A stretch of 64,000 nucleotides of DNA, taken from the NCBI RefSeq assembly GCF_000160115.1, contig NZ_GG665866.1, positions 248,001-312,000 of the forward strand, given 5' to 3'. The notes beneath the pieces are model-generated. The model searched no databases, was not told where the DNA came from, and saw only the letters and a list, made by a program, of their open reading frames with translations. How positions within the stretch are numbered: position 1 is the stretch's first letter; every line of letters begins with the position of its first letter. Positions 47,671 through 56,919 of this stretch are shown piece by piece. The DNA comes from Shuttleworthella satelles DSM 14600. GTDB lineage: Bacteria; Bacillota; Clostridia; Lachnospirales; Lachnospiraceae. The position numbers were made by a program, and so were the translations under genes.

Positions 47671-49437
47671 TTACATGCGCTCCGGCGCCGCAAATCCCAG
47701 GAGGTCGATGCTCTTCTCAAGGATCCTCTTCGTCAGTGAGAGCAGGGCAATCCAGGAGGCCTTTTTCTCCTCATCCTCCTCAGACAGAATTTTCGTCTCG
47801 TGATAAAAACGGTTGAAGGCATTGGAGAGCTCATAGATATAGGCGCATAACTTGTGAGGCGCCAGCTCCTCATAGGCAGTCCTGAAGTTATCTCCGAAAC
47901 GGGCCGCCAGCTGCATCAGATCCTTTTCGCTGGGCGAAGCCGGAGGCAGAACGCGAAGGCCCTCCAAGGAATTCTCCTCCTCATAGCGCTTCAAAATCGA
48001 CTTGATGCGCACAATGGTATAGAGAATATAAGGGCCGGTGTTACCCTCCGCGGAAGTAAAGCGGTCCAGATCGAACACATAGTCCTTGGAGGCCTGGTTC
48101 GAGAGATCCCCGTATTTTAAGGCGGCCAGACCGACGATCTCCGCCGTCCTGCCGGCTTCCTCTTTCTGCATATGACCGCCCTCCAGGATCTTCTCCAGCA
48201 TTTTTGCGTTGACGTCGGCGAGCAGATTCTCAAGGCGCATGACCCCGCCGTCTCTGGTCTTAAAGGGCTTTCCATCCCTGCCGTTCATGGTTCCAAAGCC
48301 CAGGAATACCAGCCCGGTCTCCGGGGGGACAATTTTCGTCTTTCTGGCTACGCGGAAGCACTGGGTAAAATGGAGCTCCTGGCGCTTATCCACCACATAG
48401 ATGATCTCATCGGGCTGATAGCGCTCCTCCCGCATAACCAGGGTGGCCAGGTCTGTCGTGTTGTAGAGCGCTGAGCCATCCGACTTCAGAATCATACAGG
48501 GAGGCATCTCCTTTGTGTCTGACCCCTCCGCCACATCGACGACAAGGGCCCCCTCGGAGAGATAGGCGAATCCATCCCTCTTCATTTTCTCTACCATAGC
48601 CGGAATATAGGGCTGAGCATCGGACTCTCCCATCCAGAGATCGAAGCTGACCGACAGCTTCTCATAGTTCTTCTTTAAATCGCTGACAGAGACACGAAGA
48701 ATGTGTTCCAGAAGAGCCTGATAACCCCTTCTCCCCTGCTGCAGTTCATTGGTCGCCTGCATGGCAGCGGCATGGTAGCCCTCATCCTCCTTGGACTTGC
48801 CTGAGGCGCAGGGGTAGATCTCCTCCAACTCCGAGATGGTAAATGGCGCCTCCTCAGGGTAGGCCCCCTGATAATCCGCATCGAAGTAGACTAGGTCCGG
48901 CTTGCGCTCACGCAGCTCCGTGATAATCAGACCCATCTGAAGACCCCAGTCTCCCAGATGAATATCCCCCAGGACCTGATTACCCGCGAAACGGGCAATC
49001 CGCTTGACTGCCTCGCCGATGATGGCGCTGCGCAAATGTCCCACATGCAGGGGTTTCGCCACATTTGGCCCGCCATAATCGATAATAATGCTTCTGGGAT
49101 TCCTCTCCTTCTCAAGACCCAGGCGCTCCTGATCTGCCGCCATCTGATTGGCATAGTCCGCCAGAAAGTCCCCGGAAACCCTGATGTTGAGAAAGCCCGG
49201 CTTGACGGATTCTGCAGACGCAAACATCTCATCGCCAGACAGGCAGTCCGCTATTTCATCCGCGATCATAAAGGGGGCCTTGTGGTAGGTTTTAGCCCCC
49301 GCCATAGCGCCGTTGCACTGGTATTCGCACAGGTCCGGCCGGTTGGATACGGTCACCCGGCCCAGCTTGCGGTCATATCCGGCCGCCTCAAAGGCGTTCG
49401 CGACCCGCTCGCTAATCAGTTCAAGAAGCTCTTGCAT
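47671..49437 (-). CDS. argS: Arginyl-tRNA synthetase
   Basis: The 588-residue class Ia synthetase has the N-terminal additional domain (about 1-110), then VNRDFG-type DYGGPNVAKPLHVGHLRSAI with the HIGH motif as HVGH (about residue 125), YVVDKRQELHFTQCFRVA, and a C-terminal anticodon-binding domain (LMQLAARFGDNF to the end). The canonical KMSKR is not evident, as often in ArgRS. GAGG lies eight bases before the ATG. No T-box leader is found upstream; the 49438-49662 gap shows nothing notable. Confidence 0.95.
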   Translation of the reverse strand: MQELLELISERVANAFEAAGYDRKLGRVTVSNRPDLCEYQCNGAMAGAKTYHKAPFMIADEIADCLSGDEMFASAESVKPGFLNIRVSGDFLADYANQMAADQERLGLEKERNPRSIIIDYGGPNVAKPLHVGHLRSAIIGEAVKRIARFAGNQVLGDIHLGDWGLQMGLIITELRERKPDLVYFDADYQGAYPEEAPFTISELEEIYPCASGKSKEDEGYHAAAMQATNELQQGRRGYQALLEHILRVSVSDLKKNYEKLSVSFDLWMGESDAQPYIPAMVEKMKRDGFAYLSEGALVVDVAEGSDTKEMPPCMILKSDGSALYNTTDLATLVMREERYQPDEIIYVVDKRQELHFTQCFRVARKTKIVPPETGLVFLGFGTMNGRDGKPFKTRDGGVMRLENLLADVNAKMLEKILEGGHMQKEEAGRTAEIVGLAALKYGDLSNQASKDYVFDLDRFTSAEGNTGPYILYTIVRIKSILKRYEEENSLEGLRVLPPASPSEKDLMQLAARFGDNFRTAYEELAPHKLCAYIYELSNAFNRFYHETKILSEEDEEKKASWIALLSLTKRILEKSIDLLGFAAPERM

Positions 49438-49662
49438 AGATCATCCTCACATCCATTGGTAGGGGGCCCTTTCATCAGCCCCTCATCAAGCGCAAAATCA
49501 GGCACAAAGCATCATGCCTGTTATCCCACAAAATCTGTTAGATTCTAGCATAACCCGCCCCTTTTGTCACAGAGCCGGGGCCTTCCCTTACTTATCTCTG
49601 TAAGCCCAGGGCATTTATTCCTTATCTCGGCAGGCCAGGTCCACCTCTTCTTCATCTCAGCC

Positions 49663-50181
49663 TCACTCATTCCTGCTGAAGTCATCTGTTTTAAAAATAA
49701 TATTGCGATACTTCCAGAGAAGGACTTTTAAGAGCCAGCCCAGCAGGCAGACCGAGATCAGCTCTCCCGCGCCGACGGTTAAGGCTAAAAACCAGAAAGC
49801 ATCTCCCAGGCCGCCGGCATACTTTAAGACCAGAGGAATGATGATGGCGTTGGCGATCACCGGGGGCAGGGTCGCGAGAAAACCCTTCTTTCGAAGCAGG
49901 TAGCTGAATACCGCCGCGATCAAAGTCGCCAGACTCCCGAATACAATATCGGCCAGTCCCGCCCCGGGGACAATGATATTGGCGATCAGGCAGCCGACAA
50001 AAAGCCCCGGAACCGCCGCCGGCGTAAAGACCGGCAGGATACAGAGGGCTTCTGAAATACGAACCTGAATGGCCCCGCTGGCCAGTCCGAAGGCGGAAAT
50101 AAAGACGGTTAAAACGACATAGATCGCCGCAATCATAGCCGCCTGAACGATAAACAGGGTACTGAGTTTCTTTTTGTTCAT
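49663..50181 (-). CDS. queT: QueT-family ECF S component (queuosine-precursor transporter)
   Basis: From the ATG at 50181 (MNKKKLSTLFIVQAAMIAAI) the protein is 172 residues with about five helices. The conserved segment AIQVRISEALCILPVFTPAA, then GLFVGCLIAN, is typical of QueT. The assignment is strengthened by a preQ1 riboswitch whose tail overlaps the ribosome site. It would import preQ1 or a related deazapurine with a shared EcfAA'T module encoded elsewhere. It follows the beta-CASP nuclease gene by 56 bases. Confidence 0.9.
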   Translation of the reverse strand: MNKKKLSTLFIVQAAMIAAIYVVLTVFISAFGLASGAIQVRISEALCILPVFTPAAVPGLFVGCLIANIIVPGAGLADIVFGSLATLIAAVFSYLLRKKGFLATLPPVIANAIIIPLVLKYAGGLGDAFWFLALTVGAGELISVCLLGWLLKVLLWKYRNIIFKTDDFSRNE

Positions 50182-50191
50182 TTGTAATCTC

Positions 50192-50230
50192 CTTAGTTTT
50201 GTTTTACGTGTGGATGGTTTCGAACACACG
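50192..50230 (-). promoter_or_regulatory. PreQ1-I riboswitch controlling queT
   Basis: Minus strand: stem CGTGTG / CACACG (50230-50225 and 50212-50207), loop TTCGAAACCATC, then the A-rich tail TAAAACAAAACTAAGG, the arrangement of the class I preQ1 aptamer (stem, C-rich loop, A-rich tail forming an H-type pseudoknot). The tail runs into the AAGGAG ribosome site, so ligand binding should block translation. Confidence 0.85.
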
Positions 50231-50237
50231 GCAGGGA

Positions 50238-51842
50238 CTATCTGTCCCACTTATTGCTCAATGCATCGATCTGATCGGCGAACTTGCCCAGATCCTTGTT
50301 GGCCCCTCCCTCAGACCGGCGAATGACTGCCATAAGCCTCTCTCCCGCAGCCACAAGGCGACCGAAGACGGCAGAAGTCGTACGCGCCTTCCCCGGGGCC
50401 TTCTCCCTCTTGACATGGCTTCCGACGGCGACCTGATCTCCTGTGATCAGGTCAAAGCTGTCCCCGGAATAGGGAGCATAGCTGTCATAGCCGTATGTCT
50501 CCTTGATCGCGGCGGCAAAGGCATCCGTCACCTGATCCTCTCCGTGTACGACAAAAACCCTGGACGGAGCCTCCTTAAACCCGCCAAGCCACTCCAGAAG
50601 CATGTTCCGGTCGGCGTGGCCGGAGATGCCGGGCAGCTCGCAGATCTGAGCCCTGACCTCCACTTCCTCTCCGAAGAGTTTGATGTGTCTGGCTCCATTT
50701 AAGAGGTTGTAGCCCAGGGTTCCCGGAACCTGATAGCCGACAAAGATCACGGAGGACTCCGGCCTCCAGAGATTGTGCTTCAGATGATGGCGGATCCGGC
50801 CAGCCTCACACATACCGGACGCGGAGATGATCAGCTTGGGTTTCTCATCGAAATTGATGGCCTTGGACTCCTCAGAGGAGACCGCCACCCGCAGCCCCGG
50901 GAAGGCGATGGGATTGATCCCCTTCTGCACCAGCTCCAGGGCCGCCTGGTCAAAGCACTCCGAGACAGACTTGTTGAAGACATTCGTCGCCTCCACCGCC
51001 AGAGGAGAGTCCATATAGACCTCGAAATCGGCGTAAGGAGCGGGAATCAGCCCCTCCTCCTTGATCCTTCGGATATAGTAGAGCAGCTCCTGGGTTCTTC
51101 CCACGGAGAAGGCCGGAATCACGATGTTTCCGCCCCTCTTTAAAGTGTCCAGTATCACCTGGGCAAGCGGGACCGCGAAGTCCTGAGGCTTGTCGTGAAC
51201 CCGGTCCCCATAGGTGGACTCTATCAATACGTAATCCGCGTCTGTCACGTGCTCCGGATTCTTGATCAGCGGCCGGTCATGATTGCCGAGGTCTCCGGAA
51301 AATACGATCTTGCGCTCGATCCCATTTTCCCTGAGCCAGATCTCAATGAAAGAAGACCCCAGCAGATGTCCAGCGTCATTGAATCTGACTTGAATCCCCT
51401 CGCTGACCTCTATCTTGCGTCCATAGGCAATTCCCTCAAAGAGCTGCAGCGTCTTTTCCGCGTCCCTGCTTGTGTACATAGGCTCTACCAGCTGTCCCCC
51501 GCTTCGCTGCGCCTTGCGGTTCTTCCACTCCGCCTCCTGCTCCTGAATATGGGCGGAATCCTTGAGCATAATATTGCAGAGCTGCCTGGTCGCCTCTGTG
51601 GAAAAGATCGTTCCCCGAAAGCCGTGTACATAGAGCAGGGGCAAAAGGCCGGAATGATCGATATGGGCATGGGTCACAAAAATATAGTCCAGATCAGACG
51701 GATTGACCGGAATCTCCTGATTCTCATAGATATCCGCCCCCTGTTCCATACCGCAGTCCACAAGGAACTTCTTATCCCCTGCCTCCACATAGTGACAGGA
51801 TCCGGTCACCTCATGCGCGGCTCCAATAAATGTAATTTTCAT
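50238..51842 (-). CDS. Beta-CASP metallo-beta-lactamase-fold ribonuclease-like protein
   Basis: The 534-residue protein opens MKITFIGAAHEVTGSCHYVE and has the metal motif THAHIDHSG (His58, His60, Asp62, His63), DAGHLLGSSFIEIW, FSGDLGNHDRPL and the beta-CASP region with PAFSVGRTQELLYYI. The C-terminal RMMBL part is ICELPGISGHADRNMLLEWL and VFVVHGEDQVTDAFA. The last 50 residues, basic and Ala-rich, are an extension. Such proteins are RNA endo/exonucleases related to CPSF-73 and RNase J. The start overlaps the HD gene (ATGA); queT follows. Confidence 0.9.
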   Translation of the reverse strand: MKITFIGAAHEVTGSCHYVEAGDKKFLVDCGMEQGADIYENQEIPVNPSDLDYIFVTHAHIDHSGLLPLLYVHGFRGTIFSTEATRQLCNIMLKDSAHIQEQEAEWKNRKAQRSGGQLVEPMYTSRDAEKTLQLFEGIAYGRKIEVSEGIQVRFNDAGHLLGSSFIEIWLRENGIERKIVFSGDLGNHDRPLIKNPEHVTDADYVLIESTYGDRVHDKPQDFAVPLAQVILDTLKRGGNIVIPAFSVGRTQELLYYIRRIKEEGLIPAPYADFEVYMDSPLAVEATNVFNKSVSECFDQAALELVQKGINPIAFPGLRVAVSSEESKAINFDEKPKLIISASGMCEAGRIRHHLKHNLWRPESSVIFVGYQVPGTLGYNLLNGARHIKLFGEEVEVRAQICELPGISGHADRNMLLEWLGGFKEAPSRVFVVHGEDQVTDAFAAAIKETYGYDSYAPYSGDSFDLITGDQVAVGSHVKREKAPGKARTTSAVFGRLVAAGERLMAVIRRSEGGANKDLGKFADQIDALSNKWDR

Positions 51843-52399
51843 CCTTCCCCCTCTCTGCTCCCCTTTTCGGAAGTTCCTGTTCTCTTGTCATGCCTGGTCA
51901 AATGGATTTCTACTTCCCTCTCATCCCTTTCATAAAACCGCTCCTTTTCACCTTCCTCCCGGCCGACTTGCTCCAGGTAATCAAATGCCGGCAGATAGCA
52001 ATTGGCCCGCTTCCAGACCAGGCGCTCCGGGATCTCCCTCCCCTCAAAGCGGCTCTCATCCATATTGTGAAAGAGGTCCGCCATCTTAGTTCTGCGGGCC
52101 AGGGGATTGACCGCCAGTCTCTTGATATAGTCCAGATAGGGCATGCTCTTGTCATGGGTCAAAAGTTCCACCGCGTCCGCGATTTCATCTCCAAAGATCG
52201 ACCGGATGTCCTCGACGGTCGCGGAAGAATCCTCTACCGTATCGTGGAGCCAGGCAACGCATTTCTCCTTGGGGTCGCGAAGAAGCGAGGCCACTGTGCG
52301 CGGATGCTCGATATAGGGCACCCCGCATTTGTCTGTCTGTCCCGCGTGGCACCTCCTGGCATAAGCCTCTGCTGCTTTGACCAGTTCCAGATCGGTCAT
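51839..52399 (-). CDS. HD-domain hydrolase (RelA/SpoT hydrolase-like)
   Basis: From the ATG at 52399 (MTDLELVKAAEAYARRCHAG; GAGGTGAG ribosome site) the protein is 186 residues. The motifs YIEHPRTVASLL, VAWLHDTVEDSSATVEDI and RTKMADLFHNMDE are the metal-binding HD pattern of the RelA/SpoT/MESH1 hydrolase group. No synthetase domain is present, so it could be a small alarmone hydrolase or another phosphohydrolase. The C-terminal about 40 residues are highly charged (EKERFYERDEREVEIHL) and outside the domain. Confidence 0.8.
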   Translation of the reverse strand: MTDLELVKAAEAYARRCHAGQTDKCGVPYIEHPRTVASLLRDPKEKCVAWLHDTVEDSSATVEDIRSIFGDEIADAVELLTHDKSMPYLDYIKRLAVNPLARRTKMADLFHNMDESRFEGREIPERLVWKRANCYLPAFDYLEQVGREEGEKERFYERDEREVEIHLTRHDKRTGTSEKGSREGEG

Positions 52400-52454
52400 G
52401 CTCTCACCTCGTCCAGAATCTACGTTTGCTGCTACCATTATAGCCGAAAGAAAT

Positions 52455-52491
52455 CCCCCTGTGTTTCTCCATCGGGAATTTTCACAGGGGG
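52455..52491 (-). terminator. Terminator after the DUF2207 gene
   Basis: CCCCCTGTG / CACAGGGGG arms, 19-base loop, followed on the minus strand by ATTTCTTTC. It lies 15 bases past the stop of the DUF2207 gene. Confidence 0.75.
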
Positions 52492-52505
52492 TAACCGGTT
52501 TTGAT

Positions 52506-54599
52506 CTACCAGGAAGAACCGCCGCCGCCGCCGGAGCCGCCCCCGGAGAAACCTCCGCCGGAGCCGCCCCCAAAGCTTCCGCTGCCGAAATCTCCCCAGG
52601 AGGAGGAATCGGATGCCGGAAGCGTGACAGACGCGTGATAGATATCGTGATTGACCGCGTTCATCAGGCTGGAAAAATAATAGTAGTCCCAGAAGGCATC
52701 TCCCCTGTCAGCACCCGCCAGATAGGACGGAGCAGGCATGGTAATGTCCTTGAATTTGTCCATCCAAACCTTCGATACGCCCAGAACATAGGCAAAGGGG
52801 ATAATGTTGTAGAAGTACTGGGGATTCTCATCCACCAGCATCTGCAGGCGATCTTTCTCAGCTGTCTGCAAAAAGGTCCGGAAGCCCAGGATCCGCCCGT
52901 AGATCTCATCTCCCTTGCTCGTGCGCTTGGGCATGAAGTGCATAAAGAAGGCGATGATCAGAGTGGCCGTGATTGCGACCAGAAGTCGAAGCAAAAGTCC
53001 TCCGGTAAAATAATTGAAAAAGCCTGCCAGAGAGGATAAAAAGCTCTTCCCCGCATAGAAGATCAGAGCCAGAAATATCCAGGAGCTGGCAATGCGCCAC
53101 AAAAGGGCCGGAATACTGAGTCCGCTGACCCCGCCGACACTGATGCCTCCGATCCTGACCAGTCCGGCGACATGGACGGCAACAAAGCTCATAATCGCCG
53201 CGACAATCAAGCCGCTGATGAAAGAGGCCAAAGTCGAAGCTCCCTCCGCGTTAAGCCCGCTGAAAATGGCCACGAAGGAAATCAGAGCCACGAAAATCAG
53301 AAGGATCGCGTCGATCAAAAACTCCTGGTTCGTGTAATTCTCCTCCTTTACCTTGGAGTGTAGATTCTCCTGTCTCAGAATCTCCTCGCAGGTCTCATGA
53401 AAGCTGCCCTTTAAGTCGGAATGCTTGACCTTGCTTCCGGATTTAAAGAAGCCCTGCATGAAGAGCCGCTCGCTCTCGTTGCTCCCCTTGTAGTGGGATA
53501 CGCGCTCAAAGCTGATATTTTTCGTAAGGCCCCCGGAAAAGGGAAGACCCCCTCCGCTTTCTCTCTTCTTATCCCGGATGATCAGATAGCCTTCATTGGC
53601 CAGGTAGGGGATCAAAGAGGGAATATCCGACATACTGACCTTGCCGTGATAGGCCATGGCTACATCCAGACTGTTGTAGCCCTCCGGCGGGTAGAACTGG
53701 ACACTCTCCACAACCTTTCTGTCATTGCCGAAGATGAACCAGAAAATCACCGCCACAAAAATGCCTAAAAGGGCAAGTCCGATGACCAGAAAGAGACTGT
53801 AGTCCACAGGATAGGTGTAATAGCCCTCCGGCAGAGTCATACGGACGGTAAAGCCCTGATTGCTCTTCAGCTGGCGCATCAGCTTACCTTGGACCGTATT
53901 TCCCTTGATCTGATAGAGTGTGTCTCCCGTTCGGCCGCTTCCATATCCTCCGGAGGTAAAACCAAGGCTCTTCGCCTGGTCCTCGGTGATCTCCTTTGGC
54001 ATCGTAATCTGAAAGCTGACATTGCCGATCGTTGTATTCCAGCTGGTTCCGATCAGATTATAGTAAAATTCATCCGCTCCCTTCAGAGTATCCTTGCCCA
54101 GCTGATAGCGGTAGGAAATGGTATAAGTCTTGGGACCGTAGACATAGGTGCCTGCATCCCCCATCTTAATCCTGACCTTTCCATTGGACCTCTCCACACT
54201 GGACTTGACATTGGCCCGGACATCCGTCACCCTGGCCCGAAAGCTGCTTGAGCTCCCGTCCTCTCTCCGATAAGTCCCCGTCGTCGGAATCGTGCGGATC
54301 AGACCATGCTTTTGACTTGTAAAATAGGCCGCAAAGGTCTCTTTGACCTCATAGGTATTATCCTCCTTCACCTGGACATCTACGTGATAGGAATCCATCA
54401 CATAGCCATCCGCCAGGCCGTCGCTGCCATCGTGACTCGGAATCAAATCCTCACTGGGAGACAGGTCCAGCTTGTCCGTATTCCCAAAGACATTGTCCGC
54501 GGCATGGGCGGGCATGCCGAACAAAAGACACGACTGCAGCAGGAGTCCGAGAGCAAGGATAACAGCGCCAAGCCCTCTTCTGCGCATTCTGTATTTCAT
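52506..54599 (-). CDS. DUF2207 membrane protein
   Basis: From the ATG at 54599 (MKYRMRRRGLGAVILALGLL) the protein is 697 residues. A signal peptide ending PAHA is followed by an extracellular DUF2207 domain (DSYHVDVQVKEDNTYEVKET to about 230), a helix (VDYSLFLVIGLALLGIFVAV, about 265-290), a cytoplasmic part, further helices around 430-560, a final domain, and a Gly/Ser tail (FGGGSGGGFSGGGSGGG). The glycine tail is typical of this family. The function is unknown; it often accompanies LemA, as here, with 13 bases between them. Confidence 0.88.
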   Translation of the reverse strand: MKYRMRRRGLGAVILALGLLLQSCLLFGMPAHAADNVFGNTDKLDLSPSEDLIPSHDGSDGLADGYVMDSYHVDVQVKEDNTYEVKETFAAYFTSQKHGLIRTIPTTGTYRREDGSSSSFRARVTDVRANVKSSVERSNGKVRIKMGDAGTYVYGPKTYTISYRYQLGKDTLKGADEFYYNLIGTSWNTTIGNVSFQITMPKEITEDQAKSLGFTSGGYGSGRTGDTLYQIKGNTVQGKLMRQLKSNQGFTVRMTLPEGYYTYPVDYSLFLVIGLALLGIFVAVIFWFIFGNDRKVVESVQFYPPEGYNSLDVAMAYHGKVSMSDIPSLIPYLANEGYLIIRDKKRESGGGLPFSGGLTKNISFERVSHYKGSNESERLFMQGFFKSGSKVKHSDLKGSFHETCEEILRQENLHSKVKEENYTNQEFLIDAILLIFVALISFVAIFSGLNAEGASTLASFISGLIVAAIMSFVAVHVAGLVRIGGISVGGVSGLSIPALLWRIASSWIFLALIFYAGKSFLSSLAGFFNYFTGGLLLRLLVAITATLIIAFFMHFMPKRTSKGDEIYGRILGFRTFLQTAEKDRLQMLVDENPQYFYNIIPFAYVLGVSKVWMDKFKDITMPAPSYLAGADRGDAFWDYYYFSSLMNAVNHDIYHASVTLPASDSSSWGDFGSGSFGGGSGGGFSGGGSGGGGGSSW

Positions 54600-54612
54600 C
54601 CCGTCTCTCCTT

Positions 54613-54951
54613 CTACTGTTCAAAATCATTTCCCGCATAGAGTTTGGCCGGGGGCAAATGAAGCATATCGGCGATCAGATTGCCCGGAAAGGTCTCAATT
54701 CTCTGATTGTAGCTTCTGGCGCATCCGTTGAAATAGCGAACGGCGTATTCCAGATCCTGATCTTCCTTCTTCTTCTCTTCCTCGGTCATCCCCTCCGCCT
54801 GCTTGCTCTCATAAGTCCTGCGGACAGACTCCATGGTGGCCAGAGCTTCCTCTGTCTGTTTGCGCAGACGCGAGATGCCGTTATAGCTGACCACATAGGC
54901 CACGATCGCCGCCAGAATGATAAGGCCGACAATTACAGCGATAAATACCAT
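54613..54951 (-). CDS. Short LemA-family protein
   Basis: The 112-residue protein has an N-terminal helix (VFIAVIVGLIILAAIVAYVV, residues 2-21) and ends in the LemA pattern AVRYFNGCARSYNQRIETFP+GNLIADML. Typical LemA proteins are about 180 residues; here the long middle coiled region is shortened to QTEEALATMESVRRTYESKQ and a Lys/Glu stretch. It is probably the membrane-bound partner of the DUF2207 protein encoded next. GAGGAGG lies before the start. Confidence 0.8.
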   Translation of the reverse strand: MVFIAVIVGLIILAAIVAYVVSYNGISRLRKQTEEALATMESVRRTYESKQAEGMTEEEKKKEDQDLEYAVRYFNGCARSYNQRIETFPGNLIADMLHLPPAKLYAGNDFEQ

Positions 54952-55056
54952 TTCATTTCCTCCTCGTCTCCCGCATCATAATACACAGACGCCTCGTCTG
55001 CAATTCTTACGCTTTTCAGAGACCAAACCCGCATAGCTTTCAGCAGCTGAATCTGA

Positions 55057-56829
55057 TCAGTCCTGACCCTCCTGCGACTGAGGCAGCACCGTTCGCATCG
55101 TCACCCTGGGGCCTCCCCTGTGCTCGATGTAGTCCTCTGTAATCTCCACCTCTCCGATGTCCGGATCCTTGGGGATCTCATACATGATATCCATCATGTA
55201 CTCCTCGATGATGGAGCGCAGGGCTCTGGCTCCCAGTTCCTCTTCAGCCGCTTTTCTCGCGATGGCGCGGAAGGCTCCGTCTGAGAAGGTCAGCCTGACT
55301 TCATCCAGGGCCAGGAGCTTCTGATACTGCTTGATAATCGCGTTTTTCGGTTCCGTCAGAATGCGGACGAACATATCCTCATCCAGCTGTTCAAAGGCCG
55401 TGACAATGGGAAGTCTCCCCAAAAACTCCGGAATCATGCCGAAATTGCGCAGGTCCTCGCTCCGAACCTTCTCCAGGATGTGGATATCCTTACCGACATC
55501 CCCTCTGAGCTCTGAAGTAAAGCCCATGGAGGAACGCTTGGAGAGCCGCTCCTTGATAATGTCCTCAAGGCCCGGAAAAGCGCCGCCCACAATAAAGAGA
55601 ATATTCCTTGTGTTCACGGTCGTCATGGGCACCATTGCGTTCTTGGAAGAGGCCCCCACGGGTACCTCCACTTCCGCCCCCTCTAAGAGCTTGAGCATCC
55701 CCTGCTGCACGCTCTCTCCGGAGACATCCCGCGAGTGGGTGTTCTTCTTCTTGGCCAGCTTGTCGATCTCATCGACAAAAATGATCCCCTGCTCTGCCCG
55801 GTCTACGTCGTTATCAGCGGCGGCGAGAAGCTTGGAGACCACGGACTCAATATCGTCTCCGATATAGCCGGCCTCCGTCAGAGAAGTGGCATCCGTGATT
55901 GCTAAGGGCACATCCAAAAGTCTGGCTAAGGTGCGAACCATGTAGGTCTTTCCGCTTCCGGTCGGCCCGATGATCAGAATATTGGACTTCTCGATATCAA
56001 CTCCGTCCAGATCCTCAGGCGTTCCCAGTTCTCTCTGATTCTCCTGCTCGGAGGCGATGCGCTTGTAGTGGTTGTAGACAGCCACGGAGATCATCTTCTT
56101 CGCCTTGTCCTGTCCCACCACATACTGGTCCAGCTGTTCCTTGATCTTATGTGGGGCGGGGATATCCTTGATATTCAGTGTGGGATAGTCGTCCTCATCC
56201 TTCTGCCCGTCGGCCCCGCTCTTCTCTCCCGGCTTCGTCCGCTTCTTGATCCTGGGGCCCTGGCCCATTCCCATCATGCCGCCATTGAAGAGGTCGCCCA
56301 GATTAAACATGCCAAAGCCGGGAAAACCGGCAAAGGGATTGTTCGAATTCTGTCCGGGGTCCTGATTGGGGCTGGTCTTAACTTCCTGGCCCGGGTCCTG
56401 ATTGGGGTTTTCCCTGTCTTCTCCGGTATTTTGTTCCGGGCGGTCCTTAGGATCCGGGGTTTTCTCCCCGGAATTTCCTGCCGGGTTTTCATCAGACCCT
56501 TCAGACCTCCTGTCAGCGGTCTGCTCCGACTCCTGCCCCTGTGTCAACTGATCCTGTCGCAGGGGGCTTCCGTCCGGGTTGACCACATCTGACTCCAGAG
56601 CATCCCGATCGGGACTTTTCGGATCTGTCTTCCCGGAGACGCCCGGCATCATCTGCTGCAGCAAGCCGGGATCCATGGGAAAGCCCATCCGCTCGATTGT
56701 CTCAAGGCTCTTTTGCATACAGTCGGCGCAGATGGTCAGATTGCCCGGCAGATGGATCATCTTGCCGGCGACGGAAGAATTGCGGTGGCATACACTGCAG
56801 ATCTCCTCATAATTCTTGTCATCAGACAT
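55057..56829 (-). CDS. ClpX paralogue with long Asn/Gln/Pro/Asp linker
   Basis: The 590-residue AAA+ protein starts with a ClpX-like zinc finger (CSVCHRN ... CADCMQ, residues about 11-39). A low-complexity linker rich in Asp, Pro, Gln and Gly runs from about 65 to 215, with repeated PNQDPGQ. The ATPase has Walker A GPTGSGKT, Walker B IIFVDEIDKLAKK and sensor/arginine motifs. A pore loop GYIGDD and an SMGF segment, at the position of the ClpP-docking IGF loop, are present. Standard ClpX is about 420. It follows engB by 90 bases. It may unfold a different substrate set for ClpP. Confidence 0.88.
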   Translation of the reverse strand: MSDDKNYEEICSVCHRNSSVAGKMIHLPGNLTICADCMQKSLETIERMGFPMDPGLLQQMMPGVSGKTDPKSPDRDALESDVVNPDGSPLRQDQLTQGQESEQTADRRSEGSDENPAGNSGEKTPDPKDRPEQNTGEDRENPNQDPGQEVKTSPNQDPGQNSNNPFAGFPGFGMFNLGDLFNGGMMGMGQGPRIKKRTKPGEKSGADGQKDEDDYPTLNIKDIPAPHKIKEQLDQYVVGQDKAKKMISVAVYNHYKRIASEQENQRELGTPEDLDGVDIEKSNILIIGPTGSGKTYMVRTLARLLDVPLAITDATSLTEAGYIGDDIESVVSKLLAAADNDVDRAEQGIIFVDEIDKLAKKKNTHSRDVSGESVQQGMLKLLEGAEVEVPVGASSKNAMVPMTTVNTRNILFIVGGAFPGLEDIIKERLSKRSSMGFTSELRGDVGKDIHILEKVRSEDLRNFGMIPEFLGRLPIVTAFEQLDEDMFVRILTEPKNAIIKQYQKLLALDEVRLTFSDGAFRAIARKAAEEELGARALRSIIEEYMMDIMYEIPKDPDIGEVEITEDYIEHRGGPRVTMRTVLPQSQEGQD

Positions 56830-56919
56830 ATATTCCCTCTATCTCCTACAGATATTTCTTTACTCTTTCTCGTTTTCATCCCGCAGAGCGAGACCGGCCT
56901 CCGATCAATCCAACTGTCT

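Noticed and set aside
49438-49662. T-box leader for argS
   Set aside because: No T-box sequence (TGGNACC with GCG context) or long structured leader is visible upstream of the start.
51195-51935. 246-codon plus-strand frame opposite the beta-CASP gene
   Set aside because: A shadow of a strongly conserved enzyme; no motif of its own.
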